DNA of 6,956 nucleotides from Acidobacteriota bacterium (GCA_028873155.1 JAGWML010000165.1:1-6956), one strand, 5' to 3'; counted from the first letter of the stretch, positions 1 through 6,839 are shown. The notes: a model not told the origin generated them from the letters alone. A program made the numbers and translations.

Positions 1-1870
1 TATGCTCCGGCAGCGATCCAATCAGCCGCGTGCCCTGTCCCTCGCAGCATGTATTGATGTGCGTCGACTTCTCTTTCTTCCCCTCCAGAATCGTGTGATA
101 GCGCAGCCCGCTTCCGCCGTCCTGGTTCGCCAGCGCCACGTTGTAAATCGACTTCTCGATCTCCGCCGCAAACCGCTCATCGTCCGGCTGCAGCATCTGG
201 AAGCGCTGGCTCAGAAAGACCCAGAAGCTGCTCCCGCACAGCTCGCCGAGCTTTTGACGCAACGACTCGCTGTCCGGCAGATTCTCTTCAAACTCAATAA
301 TCGAGATGCTGCCGCCCGCCTGCTCCCAGTGCGCGCGATACAGCTCCCATGCACCCAGCACGCCATCGTGATACAGCGTCTGCCCCGTCAGCAGATACAA
401 GTCGAGATACGCCTCGAGATTTGTCAGCAGATAGCAGTGCGGCCGGTCATAGGGATACTGCCAGATCTGCTCGCGCTCCCGCCGCGCCAACCCCTGCAGC
501 CACGCGTCTTCCTGGTAGTACTGCTGAATCACCTGCCCATCTGCGGGCCGTCCCGCCGCGCTCAGCGCCACGCGCGTGTTCGCCACCATCCCTTGCCCGC
601 CCTGGATCGCCCCGCGCAGCATCTCCGGCAAAAATCCCTGCACGTTGAACCAGTCGGAATAGCCGCGCAACAGCGGCAGCGCCTTCGCGTTCCCCGCATG
701 CGCCGCCTCCAGCAGCCCATGCGTCAGCCACGCCCGCGTATACGCCGCGCGCTCCGAATAAAAGATCGTGTCCTCGGGATACGCCATGATGTACCCATTC
801 GGCTGGCGGCATTCTTCGATGCCGGCCACCACCGCATTCAGCCGTTTGCGCAGCTCCGCGTCGTCCATCCAGCGCAGCGTGTTGCCCGCGCCCATCAGGA
901 ACCGCCCCGCATTCGATCCCGCCAGATCCTCTTCCCAGAACTTCTGCGAGCCCACCGGATGGAAGTTTGTAATCCTGCCTGCGCGCTCATAGAACTGCCG
1001 CAGCAGATCCGCGGTCGTGTACGAGTTCAGCAGATACGCGACGTTGTTCTCCATCGCTGTCTGGAAGATCCCACCATCGAGCTTCACCCCGGCCTTCGGC
1101 GCCCGCGCGCGCAGTTGCGGCGGTCTCCATGTTGCGGCAGGCATCACAGCATCCGGGTTGTCGCGTCGAATCTCTTCGCCGTCCTGGCGATACGCCCGCG
1201 TCAGTTGCTGCGCAAGCTCGGCGTTTCCGTGCTCCGGGTCCACGTGTACCGCGCAGCCCACCGCCACATCCTTGCCGCCCGCCATCACCGCAATCTTCGC
1301 CAGCGTGAATGTGTACTCCGCGCTGTCCACCGGCTCCATACTCCCCGGAGTGTTGTGCGCAGGAGCCCTCTTCACCGGCCGCAGTTGCGTCGCCGTCACG
1401 CGCACATACCGCCCGCGCGCACCGCCCGCTCCATACTGCGTGATGTTGTCCGTCGGGTCAGGAAAATCCGCGTCCGCAAACTCCGCAATCGTTGCCGGAT
1501 GTGCGAACGCCTCGTCCTCCGCCACCTCAATCGCAAACCGCAGCGGAAAGCCCTCGCCCGCGTAGTACTGGTCGCGCCCCGGATACATCCGCTCCGACGC
1601 GGGAAACAGCCGCACCGCATCCATCGCCACAGATTGTCCCAGGTCTATCTGCACCCACGTGCGCATACCCGCGTCGCTCACGGCCTTCGAGCGGTACGCG
1701 CGATACGCCGTCGCCGGTGTCGCGGCCATCCGCATGCCAGTTGCATACAGCTCCAGCCGCACCGGCTGTCGCGTGCTCACTGCATCCAGCGGAAGCGCCG
1801 TTCCACGCGCCGCCAGCGCCGCGCCGGCATAGGTTGTGCTAAGAAGGAACTCGCGTCTCGATAGCGTCAT
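1..1870 (-). CDS. Tat-exported GH127-type (DUF1680) glycoside hydrolase with N-terminal discoidin-like domain, C-terminus cut by window edge
   Basis: An uninterrupted minus-strand frame gives 623 residues and leaves the window before any stop, so the C-terminus is missing. The start ATG (1870-1868) has a GAGGAG ribosome site 8 bases upstream. Residues 4-10 read SRREFLL, a twin-arginine motif, followed by a hydrophobic stretch to about residue 22, so folded export by Tat is likely. Residues ~36-180 resemble an F5/8 type C (discoidin) sugar-binding domain (W72-V-Q-I-D-L-G78, then RYVRVTATQL near residue 155). From ~265 the sequence follows the GH127 alpha/alpha-barrel pattern (AWLTHGLLEAAHAGNAKAL, DWF). 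The zinc/cysteine site known from beta-L-arabinofuranosidases is visible: E543-x-C545 and the C608-C609 pair, one of which would be the nucleophile. The acid/base Glu is less clear (E526 or E528), because the loop after GG is shorter than I recall for characterised members. Substrate is inferred to be beta-L-arabinofuranosides or a related sugar. GH146 or another DUF1680 branch is possible. Confidence 0.85.
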   Translation of the reverse strand, partial: MTLSRREFLLSTTYAGAALAARGTALPLDAVSTRQPVRLELYATGMRMAATPATAYRAYRSKAVSDAGMRTWVQIDLGQSVAMDAVRLFPASERMYPGRDQYYAGEGFPLRFAIEVAEDEAFAHPATIAEFADADFPDPTDNITQYGAGGARGRYVRVTATQLRPVKRAPAHNTPGSMEPVDSAEYTFTLAKIAVMAGGKDVAVGCAVHVDPEHGNAELAQQLTRAYRQDGEEIRRDNPDAVMPAATWRPPQLRARAPKAGVKLDGGIFQTAMENNVAYLLNSYTTADLLRQFYERAGRITNFHPVGSQKFWEEDLAGSNAGRFLMGAGNTLRWMDDAELRKRLNAVVAGIEECRQPNGYIMAYPEDTIFYSERAAYTRAWLTHGLLEAAHAGNAKALPLLRGYSDWFNVQGFLPEMLRGAIQGGQGMVANTRVALSAAGRPADGQVIQQYYQEDAWLQGLARREREQIWQYPYDRPHCYLLTNLEAYLDLYLLTGQTLYHDGVLGAWELYRAHWEQAGGSISIIEFEENLPDSESLRQKLGELCGSSFWVFLSQRFQMLQPDDERFAAEIEKSIYNVALANQDGGSGLRYHTILEGKKEKSTHINTCCEGQGTRLIGSLPEH

Positions 1871-1895
1871 CTGTCCCACTCCTCTGCTCTGCGCA

Positions 1896-1925
1896 ACAAT
1901 AGTTGCCGTTCTCAGCGTGGGTCAA
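1896..1925 (-). promoter_or_regulatory. Candidate sigma70-type promoter for the GH127 gene
   Basis: Reading on the minus strand, TTGACC (1925-1920, five of six consensus bases) is followed after 18 bases by TATTGT (1901-1896, four of six). It lies just after the terminator of the preceding PilZ gene and 25 bases before the GH127 start codon, which leaves room for a short leader with the GAGGAG ribosome site. The position supports separate transcription of the hydrolase gene. This is assigned by eye from consensus only. Confidence 0.45.
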
Positions 1926-1938
1926 ATGATCGCGATAC

Positions 1939-1959
1939 AAAAAAACTGCGCGCGGCAGT
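1939..1959 (-). terminator. Small intrinsic terminator after the PilZ gene
   Basis: On the minus strand the PilZ stop codon TGA (1961-1959) runs directly into ACTGC-CGCGC-GCAGT, a 5-bp perfect stem (plus a possible G-U pair) with a 5-base loop, followed by an uninterrupted run of T (1945-1939). The stem is short, so termination may be partial, but the hairpin-plus-U-tract layout is exact and fits the new promoter that follows. Confidence 0.6.
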
Positions 1960-2993
1960 CAGGCAGGCTGCCCGTAAAACTCCTCCGTCGTGCCCCTGTG
2001 CCGGCTGGTCGCCGCATAGGTGCGCAGTCCCAACGAGCTTGGCGTCACATCCACCTTTGCGCTCGGTTTCATCACCAGCAATCGCTCAGTCTCTTCCAGC
2101 AGTCCAAGCTCCGCCAGTTGCTGCACCGCCTGCTGCACCGGCGTCTCGCGCATGTCGGTCAGCCACATCAGCTCTTCCAGTGTCGTCATCACCGTCGTTG
2201 CGCACTCCGGCCCCGGCTTCATCGCATCGCGTCGCGCCCGCTCGCATGCATCGCCCAGAATCTTCAGAGGTGCATCCGTCATGCGGCGCATCGCCTCAAT
2301 CACCGGACCCAGTGATGCATCCCCTCCTGTTGGCGTGCAGCAGCGCGCCAGCAGTGTGGCCCACAGTGTGCTCGCCTGCCCATCCTGCGCATCTGAGCAG
2401 GCTTCCAGAATCTGCTCCACCAGCGCCCGCGGCGCGCGCAGATCCTCGGCTTTCTCCTCGTTGCGAACCAAGTCGTACGCGCCGCGCAGCATCTCCATCG
2501 CCCGCTGCAACCGCAGGTTGCTCAGTCGCTCCCGCAGCAGTGCAACCACCGCGCGATCCGGACAAATCTGCCGCAGAAACGCGACCGCGGCCATCGCCTT
2601 CACATACCCGGTTATGTCGTGCACGCCAGTCACGGTCGCCGCGTGCTCCACCAGCTCCTCCCACGCGCGCTCTTCTGGATGCGCCACCGACACAAACATG
2701 CACCCGGCCCCATCTGCCAGTGGCCGCGTCACCTTTGTCTGCGCCGTCATCCGCCGCTCTGCATTCAGCTCCAGTTGCCCGCGCCGCTGCAGCGTCATCC
2801 ACACCGTCTTCCCCAGCGGCCACCGCTCGCTCGTGAGCACAAACACGCCGGTCGAGCTCACATCCCGCACCGCCTCTTCCCGCACGCTCGTTCCATCCCA
2901 GCGATACGCCGCAAAGTCTTCCGTCGGCCGCCGCTCCGCCCGTTCCTTGTCGGCATGCAGCAGCCGCTCCAGCCAGCGCGATTTGCTCTTCAT
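1959..2993 (-). CDS. PilZ-domain protein (putative cyclic-di-GMP receptor) with helical, winged-helix-like C-terminal region
   Basis: The protein has 344 residues. The ATG at 2993 is chosen because GGAGG lies 8 bases upstream and because the PilZ domain begins soon after. The frame is open further up to an ATG at 3101, but that extension looks non-coding. Residues 18-22 (RAERR) match the RxxxR motif and residues 44-49 (DVSSTG) match D/NxSxxG; their spacing is as expected for cyclic-di-GMP binding, with the PilZ beta-barrel spanning about 18-125. The rest (about 130-344) is helix-rich. Residues ~205-250 (TLWATLLAR, then VIEAMRRMTDAPLKILGDA) and ~265-328 (helix, TPVQQAVQQLAELGLLEE, then a wing-like segment and VTPSSLG) recall a winged helix or the DUF4393/Abi-alpha type tail; this is an impression, not a match. 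No signal peptide or membrane segment is seen, so it is probably cytoplasmic. It lies 132 bases after the porin gene in the same direction with no terminator seen between them, so co-transcription is possible. Confidence 0.8.
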   Translation of the reverse strand: MKSKSRWLERLLHADKERAERRPTEDFAAYRWDGTSVREEAVRDVSSTGVFVLTSERWPLGKTVWMTLQRRGQLELNAERRMTAQTKVTRPLADGAGCMFVSVAHPEERAWEELVEHAATVTGVHDITGYVKAMAAVAFLRQICPDRAVVALLRERLSNLRLQRAMEMLRGAYDLVRNEEKAEDLRAPRALVEQILEACSDAQDGQASTLWATLLARCCTPTGGDASLGPVIEAMRRMTDAPLKILGDACERARRDAMKPGPECATTVMTTLEELMWLTDMRETPVQQAVQQLAELGLLEETERLLVMKPSAKVDVTPSSLGLRTYAATSRHRGTTEEFYGQPA

Positions 2994-3125
2994 CCCGCCT
3001 TCCTCCGCAGTCTTATGCTGCCACCTTTCACCCAGAAAGCGATACTCCAAAAGATGTGTATCCAATCCAGCCCCGCGGTCAGGACCGGCATGCCCATCCA
3101 CCTCACCAGCCTCCGCCCATCCTCC
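2994..3125 (-). other. Short spacer between porin and PilZ genes
   Basis: No convincing promoter or intrinsic terminator was found. A tight CGGT/ACCG hairpin in the middle (GCCGGTCCTGACCG on the minus strand) has no U-tract after it. The only other element is the GGAGG ribosome site of the PilZ gene at the left end. Read-through from the porin gene is therefore plausible. Confidence 0.4.
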
Positions 3126-4466
3126 CTAGAAAAACCACGTCCAGTTCGCCAGGGCAGTCAGCGCATTCGGCACACGCGGCGTAATCGCCGGACCGTACAG
3201 GTACGTCATCCCCACGCTCACATAGCTGCCCGGCGATACCCGGAACAGGTAGTTTCCGGTCAGCGTTGTTCCCCCTCGCCACACCGTCTTGCCCTGCGAC
3301 ACCAGCTTGTCGGCAAACACCGGGCTGTATTGCGTCCGCGAAGCCACTGCTGCAAACACATCGCCCGGCCGCGACCGGAATGTTCCCTCCTTGTACATCC
3401 GCGCCTCGTAGTACCGCGAGTACGCATTCATGGCTTCCGGCACCGTCATGTACGATCCGCCCAGATACACGCCATGCGCCGGCTGCGCCTCGTCCGGCTG
3501 CGTCACCTGCCCATCCATCAGCACATACCCGCAATAGTTCCCCGGCTGCAGCTGCCCCGTCGCCTCATTCACCATCCGCGTCGAGTTGTGGATGTACCCT
3601 CCGCGCAGCCACCGCTCCAGCGCATGCCCACTCGACGCCCGCTCATAGCCGCCTTCGCCAATCAGCACCAGCTTGTCGCCGTGCGGATCAAACCGGAAGC
3701 CCGTGTGATTCCGCGCCACCTCCGCCGGTCCGCCGTTCGGGTCGATGCTCCGCTGCGCCGCGCCCTTCGCATACCAGTGCCGCGGCCCGTTCACCCGCAC
3801 GTCAAACGCCGGCGCAGTCAGCGGAAAATACGACATCCCCACCTCAAACGGCAACACCGCATACACACCCGGCGAGCCCGTCGCCGTCGATCCACCCACA
3901 AACATCCCCACAAAATTCATGTTGTGCGCGATGTAGCCCGTCTTCAGCTCCACACGGTCCTTGCCGAATTCCTTGTAATAGTAAAGCGCCCACAACTGGA
4001 GCGTCTTCGGTCCCGCGGGGTTCCACGTCATCCAGTTCCACACCGCGCCCATGTAAAGCTGCGCATTCCGCATGTGCAGTTGCCGCAGATCCCACGACAG
4101 GATCGGCTGCGCAAAGGTCGACGCATACGGACCCTGTCCCACGTACACCTGCTGGTCCGTCGCCACCGGCGCGTTCATCGTGTCCTGCGTGTACTGCATC
4201 CCCGAGATCACCCGGAATGCCAGCCCCTTGCGCAGCATCGCCTGCCGATACGCCGAATGAACATCGATGATGCTGTCGGAAAACGGCGGCATCGCCGCAT
4301 CGCCGCCGCGATAATTCAGATCCTCAATCGTGCGCTGCGCCAGAGTCGGAGAATCCGGAAGCCCATCCCCTGCATCCTTGCTCGCTGCGTGGCTCATGAT
4401 GCCGGTACAAAGCAGCACCAGCAAGGTGAGCATCCTCCCTGGGATCCGGCCGATTCTCTTGCGCAT
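3126..4466 (-). CDS. OprB-type carbohydrate porin (outer membrane)
   Basis: The protein has 446 residues, within the usual OprB size range. The ATG at 4466 is chosen because AGGAGG lies 3 bases upstream and because it opens a typical Sec signal peptide: a basic start (MRKRIGRIPGR), hydrophobic LTLLVLLCTGIM, and likely cleavage after SHA near residue 27. The frame is open upstream to 4673, but that extension would bury the signal. The mature part is rich in aromatic and glycine residues in alternating strand-like patterns. OprB-like stretches include LQLWALYYYKEFGKDRVELK followed by TGYIAHNMNFVG, then RHWYAKGAAQRS, and the late SYVSVGMTYLYGPAITPRVP. The chain ends NWTWFF, with a terminal aromatic residue as expected for recognition by the Bam beta-barrel assembly machinery. 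The family forms 16-stranded outer-membrane channels for sugar diffusion. The substrate cannot be read from sequence, but the GH127 gene two positions downstream suggests plant-derived oligosaccharides. Confidence 0.82.
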   Translation of the reverse strand: MRKRIGRIPGRMLTLLVLLCTGIMSHAASKDAGDGLPDSPTLAQRTIEDLNYRGGDAAMPPFSDSIIDVHSAYRQAMLRKGLAFRVISGMQYTQDTMNAPVATDQQVYVGQGPYASTFAQPILSWDLRQLHMRNAQLYMGAVWNWMTWNPAGPKTLQLWALYYYKEFGKDRVELKTGYIAHNMNFVGMFVGGSTATGSPGVYAVLPFEVGMSYFPLTAPAFDVRVNGPRHWYAKGAAQRSIDPNGGPAEVARNHTGFRFDPHGDKLVLIGEGGYERASSGHALERWLRGGYIHNSTRMVNEATGQLQPGNYCGYVLMDGQVTQPDEAQPAHGVYLGGSYMTVPEAMNAYSRYYEARMYKEGTFRSRPGDVFAAVASRTQYSPVFADKLVSQGKTVWRGGTTLTGNYLFRVSPGSYVSVGMTYLYGPAITPRVPNALTALANWTWFF

Positions 4467-4913
4467 TTCCCTCCTGCCCCCTTTGGGTCGTGGTTCGCCT
4501 GTGGCGGTGCCGCAGTGGCTGTATTCAGAAGTTGCGAGGTTGAGCGGCTCCTTACTTGAGGAAAAGGCCACCTTGAATTGCGCCTGAAACAGCCACACGT
4601 CCTGCGAAGCCGCTCTGACGCCCCTGCGCTCAGTCATGCTTGCCGCAATCGTCTTCCCTTGAACATACAGCACGCACCGCGCCGCTTAGAATCGCCGTGC
4701 CGTCTCGTTGCGTTGCGCCAGGTCTCAGCCGGCAATCGGCCCGGACAATTCCACTGGCCAGTTGCCGGAGCACCTTGCGCGCGTCTTCGCTCGGCGAAGC
4801 GAGGCCTCATCGCCGGAACCTGAGTCGATCGAAAATCGGTTCTAGAATGGAGGCCAGGGGCAGTGGCTCCCCAGGATTCACCACGGTGGAACCAGTCGAG
4901 AGGTAGGGCGCTC
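4467..4913. other. 447-base intergenic region between divergent porin and cupin genes
   Basis: This region carries the upstream sequences of both divergent genes and no reading frame that looks like protein. Visible structures are a perfect 10-base palindrome ACTGGCCAGT (4753-4762), a 6-bp hairpin CTTCGC-TCG-GCGAAG (4785-4799) without a U-tract, and an interrupted inverted repeat at 4816-4842 just before a TAGAAT box. No good minus-strand promoter for the porin was identified. A small RNA here cannot be excluded, but nothing specific points to one. Confidence 0.4.
4816..4848 (+). promoter_or_regulatory. Possible cupin promoter: -10 box with overlapping inverted repeat
   Basis: TAGAAT (4843-4848, five of six -10 consensus bases) lies 65 bases before the cupin start. 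No matching -35 box is present at 16-18 bases. Instead, an interrupted inverted repeat sits there: GAAC (4816-4819) and CGAT (4826-4829) pair with ATCG (4835-4838) and GTTC (4839-4842) around a CGAAA loop, with six unpaired bases in the left arm. A promoter lacking a -35 box with a dyad in its place can indicate activator or repressor control; this is inference. Confidence 0.3.
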
Positions 4914-5333
4914 ATGTCTGAAAACAAATCCGGAGGCCGCTTTCATCTGCACCAGATCGCAGCCGCATTCCCTGACACAGCCGAGACCATGCTGCTCGAT
5001 ACCTACCTCACCGACGAGCCCTCGGCGAGCAGCCGCGTCTTTCGCGTCTATCGCGAAACCCCGCCGCATTATCACGCCAACTCCCATGAGTACCTCTACG
5101 TGCTCTCCGGCAAAGGCACCTTCTGGATCGGAGACGCTGCAAACGCTGCCGAATTTGCCCCCGGCGACTTTCTCACCTTCAAGCGTGGCGTCGTCCATGC
5201 CCTGCCCAGGCTTCTCGAAGCTCCCGTCGTCTTTCTCGCCATCGATGCGCCGCGCCGCGATCCCAAAGACATCATCTTTGTGAACCCGCAGGACGGCACA
5301 CCGGAGAGCTTCATTCGCAACAGAGGAGATTGA
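4914..5333 (+). CDS. Small single-domain cupin protein
   Basis: The protein has 139 residues and is cytoplasmic by lack of any signal. The start at 4914 is preceded by a purine-rich GAGAGGTAGGG about 5 bases upstream; an in-frame ATG at 4863 would add a 17-residue tail unlike the family. Cupin motif 1 is complete: H52-Y-H54, four residues, E59, six residues, G66. Motif 2 is seen as PGD (83-85) through H95, with K-R-G in place of the usual P-x-G. H52, H54, E59 and H95 form the expected metal-binding set. Such small cupins include enzymes (dioxygenases, isomerases, sugar-modifying enzymes) and non-catalytic sugar or metabolite binders, and sequence alone does not decide. It diverges from the porin and converges on dnaN, so it is probably transcribed alone. 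Confidence 0.85.
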   Translation: MSENKSGGRFHLHQIAAAFPDTAETMLLDTYLTDEPSASSRVFRVYRETPPHYHANSHEYLYVLSGKGTFWIGDAANAAEFAPGDFLTFKRGVVHALPRLLEAPVVFLAIDAPRRDPKDIIFVNPQDGTPESFIRNRGD

Positions 5334-5474
5334 AGACGGCGAGATCCTTTGTCTGCGCGGCACAACCGCAGGCTCACCATCTTTCGTAGTCTCGACGAGC
5401 TCACGCTTCGTTTGAAATTCCTTGGCGATCTTCCGGCGGCTGCATCGCACGCACTGATTCTCACGCTGAGGCAT
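5334..5474 (-). other. Weak possible small reading frame with faint Phd/YefM antitoxin resemblance
   Basis: A minus-strand frame from ATG 5474 begins MPQRENQCVRCSRRKIAKEF and continues through ELVETTKDGEPAVVPRRQRIS. The second part recalls the antitoxin pattern 'AK..F..L......GEPVVITRRG'. One CxxC pair is also present. Against it, no ribosome site is visible, no toxin gene follows, and the frame does not stop but runs on antisense through the cupin gene to 4878. It may be a decayed gene or chance. Confidence 0.18.
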
Positions 5475-5500
5475 GATGTTGCGCCCGGGCAGAGAATTGG

Positions 5501-5541
5501 AAAAAGAAAAAGCATCCTGTAGCCGCGTAGCCACAGGATGC
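5501..5541 (-). terminator. Strong intrinsic terminator of dnaN, possibly bidirectional
   Basis: A perfect 9-bp stem GCATCCTGT (5512-5520) / ACAGGATGC (5533-5541) encloses a 12-base loop. On the minus strand it is followed by TTTTTCTTTTT (5511-5501), a clear U-tract, 36 bases after the dnaN stop. On the plus strand it is followed by CTTTCTGTTTTC, a weaker U-rich tract that could also stop transcription from the convergent cupin gene. The arrangement shows that dnaN is the last gene of its transcript. Confidence 0.88.
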
Positions 5542-5576
5542 CTTTCTGTTTTCTGCTCTCGCCGCTTTGCCGCCGC

Positions 5577-6698
5577 TCAGATCCGCATCGGCATCAGCAC
5601 ATACCGCGACTTGTACTCCGCATCCGGATCCTCGGGCCGCATCTGCCCCGCGCTCTGCGAGTCCTTGAACTCCAGCCGCACCTCGCCCTCATTCCCCAGC
5701 GCCTTCAGAAAATCCAGAATGTAGGTCGAGTTGAATCCCACGATAATCGGATCGCCCGAGTACGGCGTATCGATCGTGTCCTCGCTCTCGCCGCTCTCCG
5801 TCGACTGCGAGCTGATCTTCAGCTCGTTGCCCTCCAGCCGCAGCCGCACCGCGCCCGACCGCTCGTCGGCAAACTGCGCCACGCGCTGAATCGCCGCCGC
5901 CAGCTCACTCGACCGCACCACCGCAAACTTCGTGTTGTCCCGCGGCATCACCGCCTCGAAGTTCGGGAACTGTCCCACCAGCCGCCGCGTGCTCAGCGTC
6001 CGATGACCCACGCCAAAGAACAGCGTGTTCTCGTCATCGGCAAACTCTACCTTGGCCGCTTCCGTAGTGCCCAGCAGTTGCTGCAGCTCCAGCAGAGCCT
6101 TGCGCGGAATCATCACCCGCTTCTCTCCGCTGATGCCCTCCAGCTCCTCGCCTGGCTTCTCCACAAACGAGAGCCGGTGCCCGTCCGTCGCCACCATCGC
6201 CAGCGACTCCGACTTCAGCACCAGCAGCGCGCCGTTCAGCGTGTAGCGCGACTCCTCGTTCGAAATCGCAAACACCGTCCGCGCAATCAGCGTCTTCAAC
6301 GCAGCCACGGGAATGCTCGTCGACGTCACCGCGGGAAACTCCGGCACCTGCGGATAATTCGCCCGCGCCATCCCCACCATCTTCGTGTTCGAGCGCCCAC
6401 TGCGAATCTGCACCCAGTGGTTCTCCAGCAGCTTGATTGAAATATCTCCATCCGGCAGCAGCTTCACATAGTCATACAGCTTCCGCGCAGGAATGGTGCA
6501 CGAGCCTGGCTTCTTCACCTTCACCGCCGCGCTCGTCCGGATCGCCTGCTCCAGATCCGTCGCCGTAATCGTCAGGCGCTCCCCGTCGGCCTCCAGCAGA
6601 AAGTTCGACAGGATGGGAATCGTCGTCTTGCGCTCCACCACGCTTTGTGTCGCGGTCAGTTCCTTCAGCAGTTCCTGTCGGCTTACGGTAATCTCCAT
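5577..6698 (-). CDS. dnaN: DNA polymerase III beta subunit (sliding clamp)
   Basis: The protein has 373 residues, close to the 366 of E. coli. It forms a dimeric ring that holds polymerase III on DNA and recruits other replication and repair proteins. Three clamp domains are expected at about 1-123, 130-247 and 250-373. Diagnostic stretches are KTTIPILSN near residue 24, SRYTLNG (150-156), ATDGHRL (170-176), FPNFEAVMP (244-252) and the C-terminal YVLMPMRI, which helps form the partner-binding pocket. The start MEITVSRQELL at 6698 fits the family N-terminus and has AGGGGG 5 bases upstream. In-frame ATGs at 6746 and 6740 would add 14-16 residues; the first also has a GAGGG sequence upstream, so a short extension is possible. 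Downstream is a terminator rather than recF, so the usual dnaN-recF link is absent. Confidence 0.97.
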   Translation of the reverse strand: MEITVSRQELLKELTATQSVVERKTTIPILSNFLLEADGERLTITATDLEQAIRTSAAVKVKKPGSCTIPARKLYDYVKLLPDGDISIKLLENHWVQIRSGRSNTKMVGMARANYPQVPEFPAVTSTSIPVAALKTLIARTVFAISNEESRYTLNGALLVLKSESLAMVATDGHRLSFVEKPGEELEGISGEKRVMIPRKALLELQQLLGTTEAAKVEFADDENTLFFGVGHRTLSTRRLVGQFPNFEAVMPRDNTKFAVVRSSELAAAIQRVAQFADERSGAVRLRLEGNELKISSQSTESGESEDTIDTPYSGDPIIVGFNSTYILDFLKALGNEGEVRLEFKDSQSAGQMRPEDPDAEYKSRYVLMPMRI

Positions 6699-6839
6699 CG
6701 CTGCCCCCTGCGCTGCCGGCTTTTCCACTTCCGCTTCCACCATCGCCATCGTGTCCCTCGCCCTGTGTGCCGCCATCATCCGGGGCCTGCCGGTCAATAC
6801 CCCGATGCCGCGCTCCCAAGAGCCCACAACACACCCCAC

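Noticed and set aside
2..1864. Plus-strand open frame of 620 codons
   Set aside because: It is opposite the GH127 gene. Its translation is dominated by Arg, His, Leu and Pro with no recognisable domain, as expected for the antisense of a high-GC gene, while the minus strand shows Tat, discoidin and GH127 motifs.
3040..3070. Possible promoter for the PilZ gene (TTGGAT and TATCGC on the minus strand)
   Set aside because: Spacing is about 15 bases and the -10 match is poor.
2994..3101. N-terminal extension of the PilZ protein
   Set aside because: The inner ATG has a good ribosome site and fits the domain start; the extension has no family resemblance.
2020..3129. Plus-strand open frame rich in Ser, Arg and Ala
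   Set aside because: Antisense shadow of the PilZ gene; low-complexity composition and no start context.
2619..4559. Plus-strand open frame of 646 codons
   Set aside because: Opposite the porin and part of the PilZ gene; extreme Arg/His/Pro content and no domain.
4467..4673. N-terminal extension of the porin
   Set aside because: It would place 69 residues before a clear signal peptide, and the AGGAGG ribosome site sits next to the inner ATG at 4466.
4785..4799. Hairpin CTTCGC/GCGAAG considered as a terminator
   Set aside because: It has no U-tract on either strand and lies upstream of the genes rather than downstream.
4878..5534. Minus-strand open frame of 218 codons across the cupin gene
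   Set aside because: Most of it is antisense to a cupin with complete metal-binding motifs. Only the 5334-5474 part is kept, as a weak separate observation.
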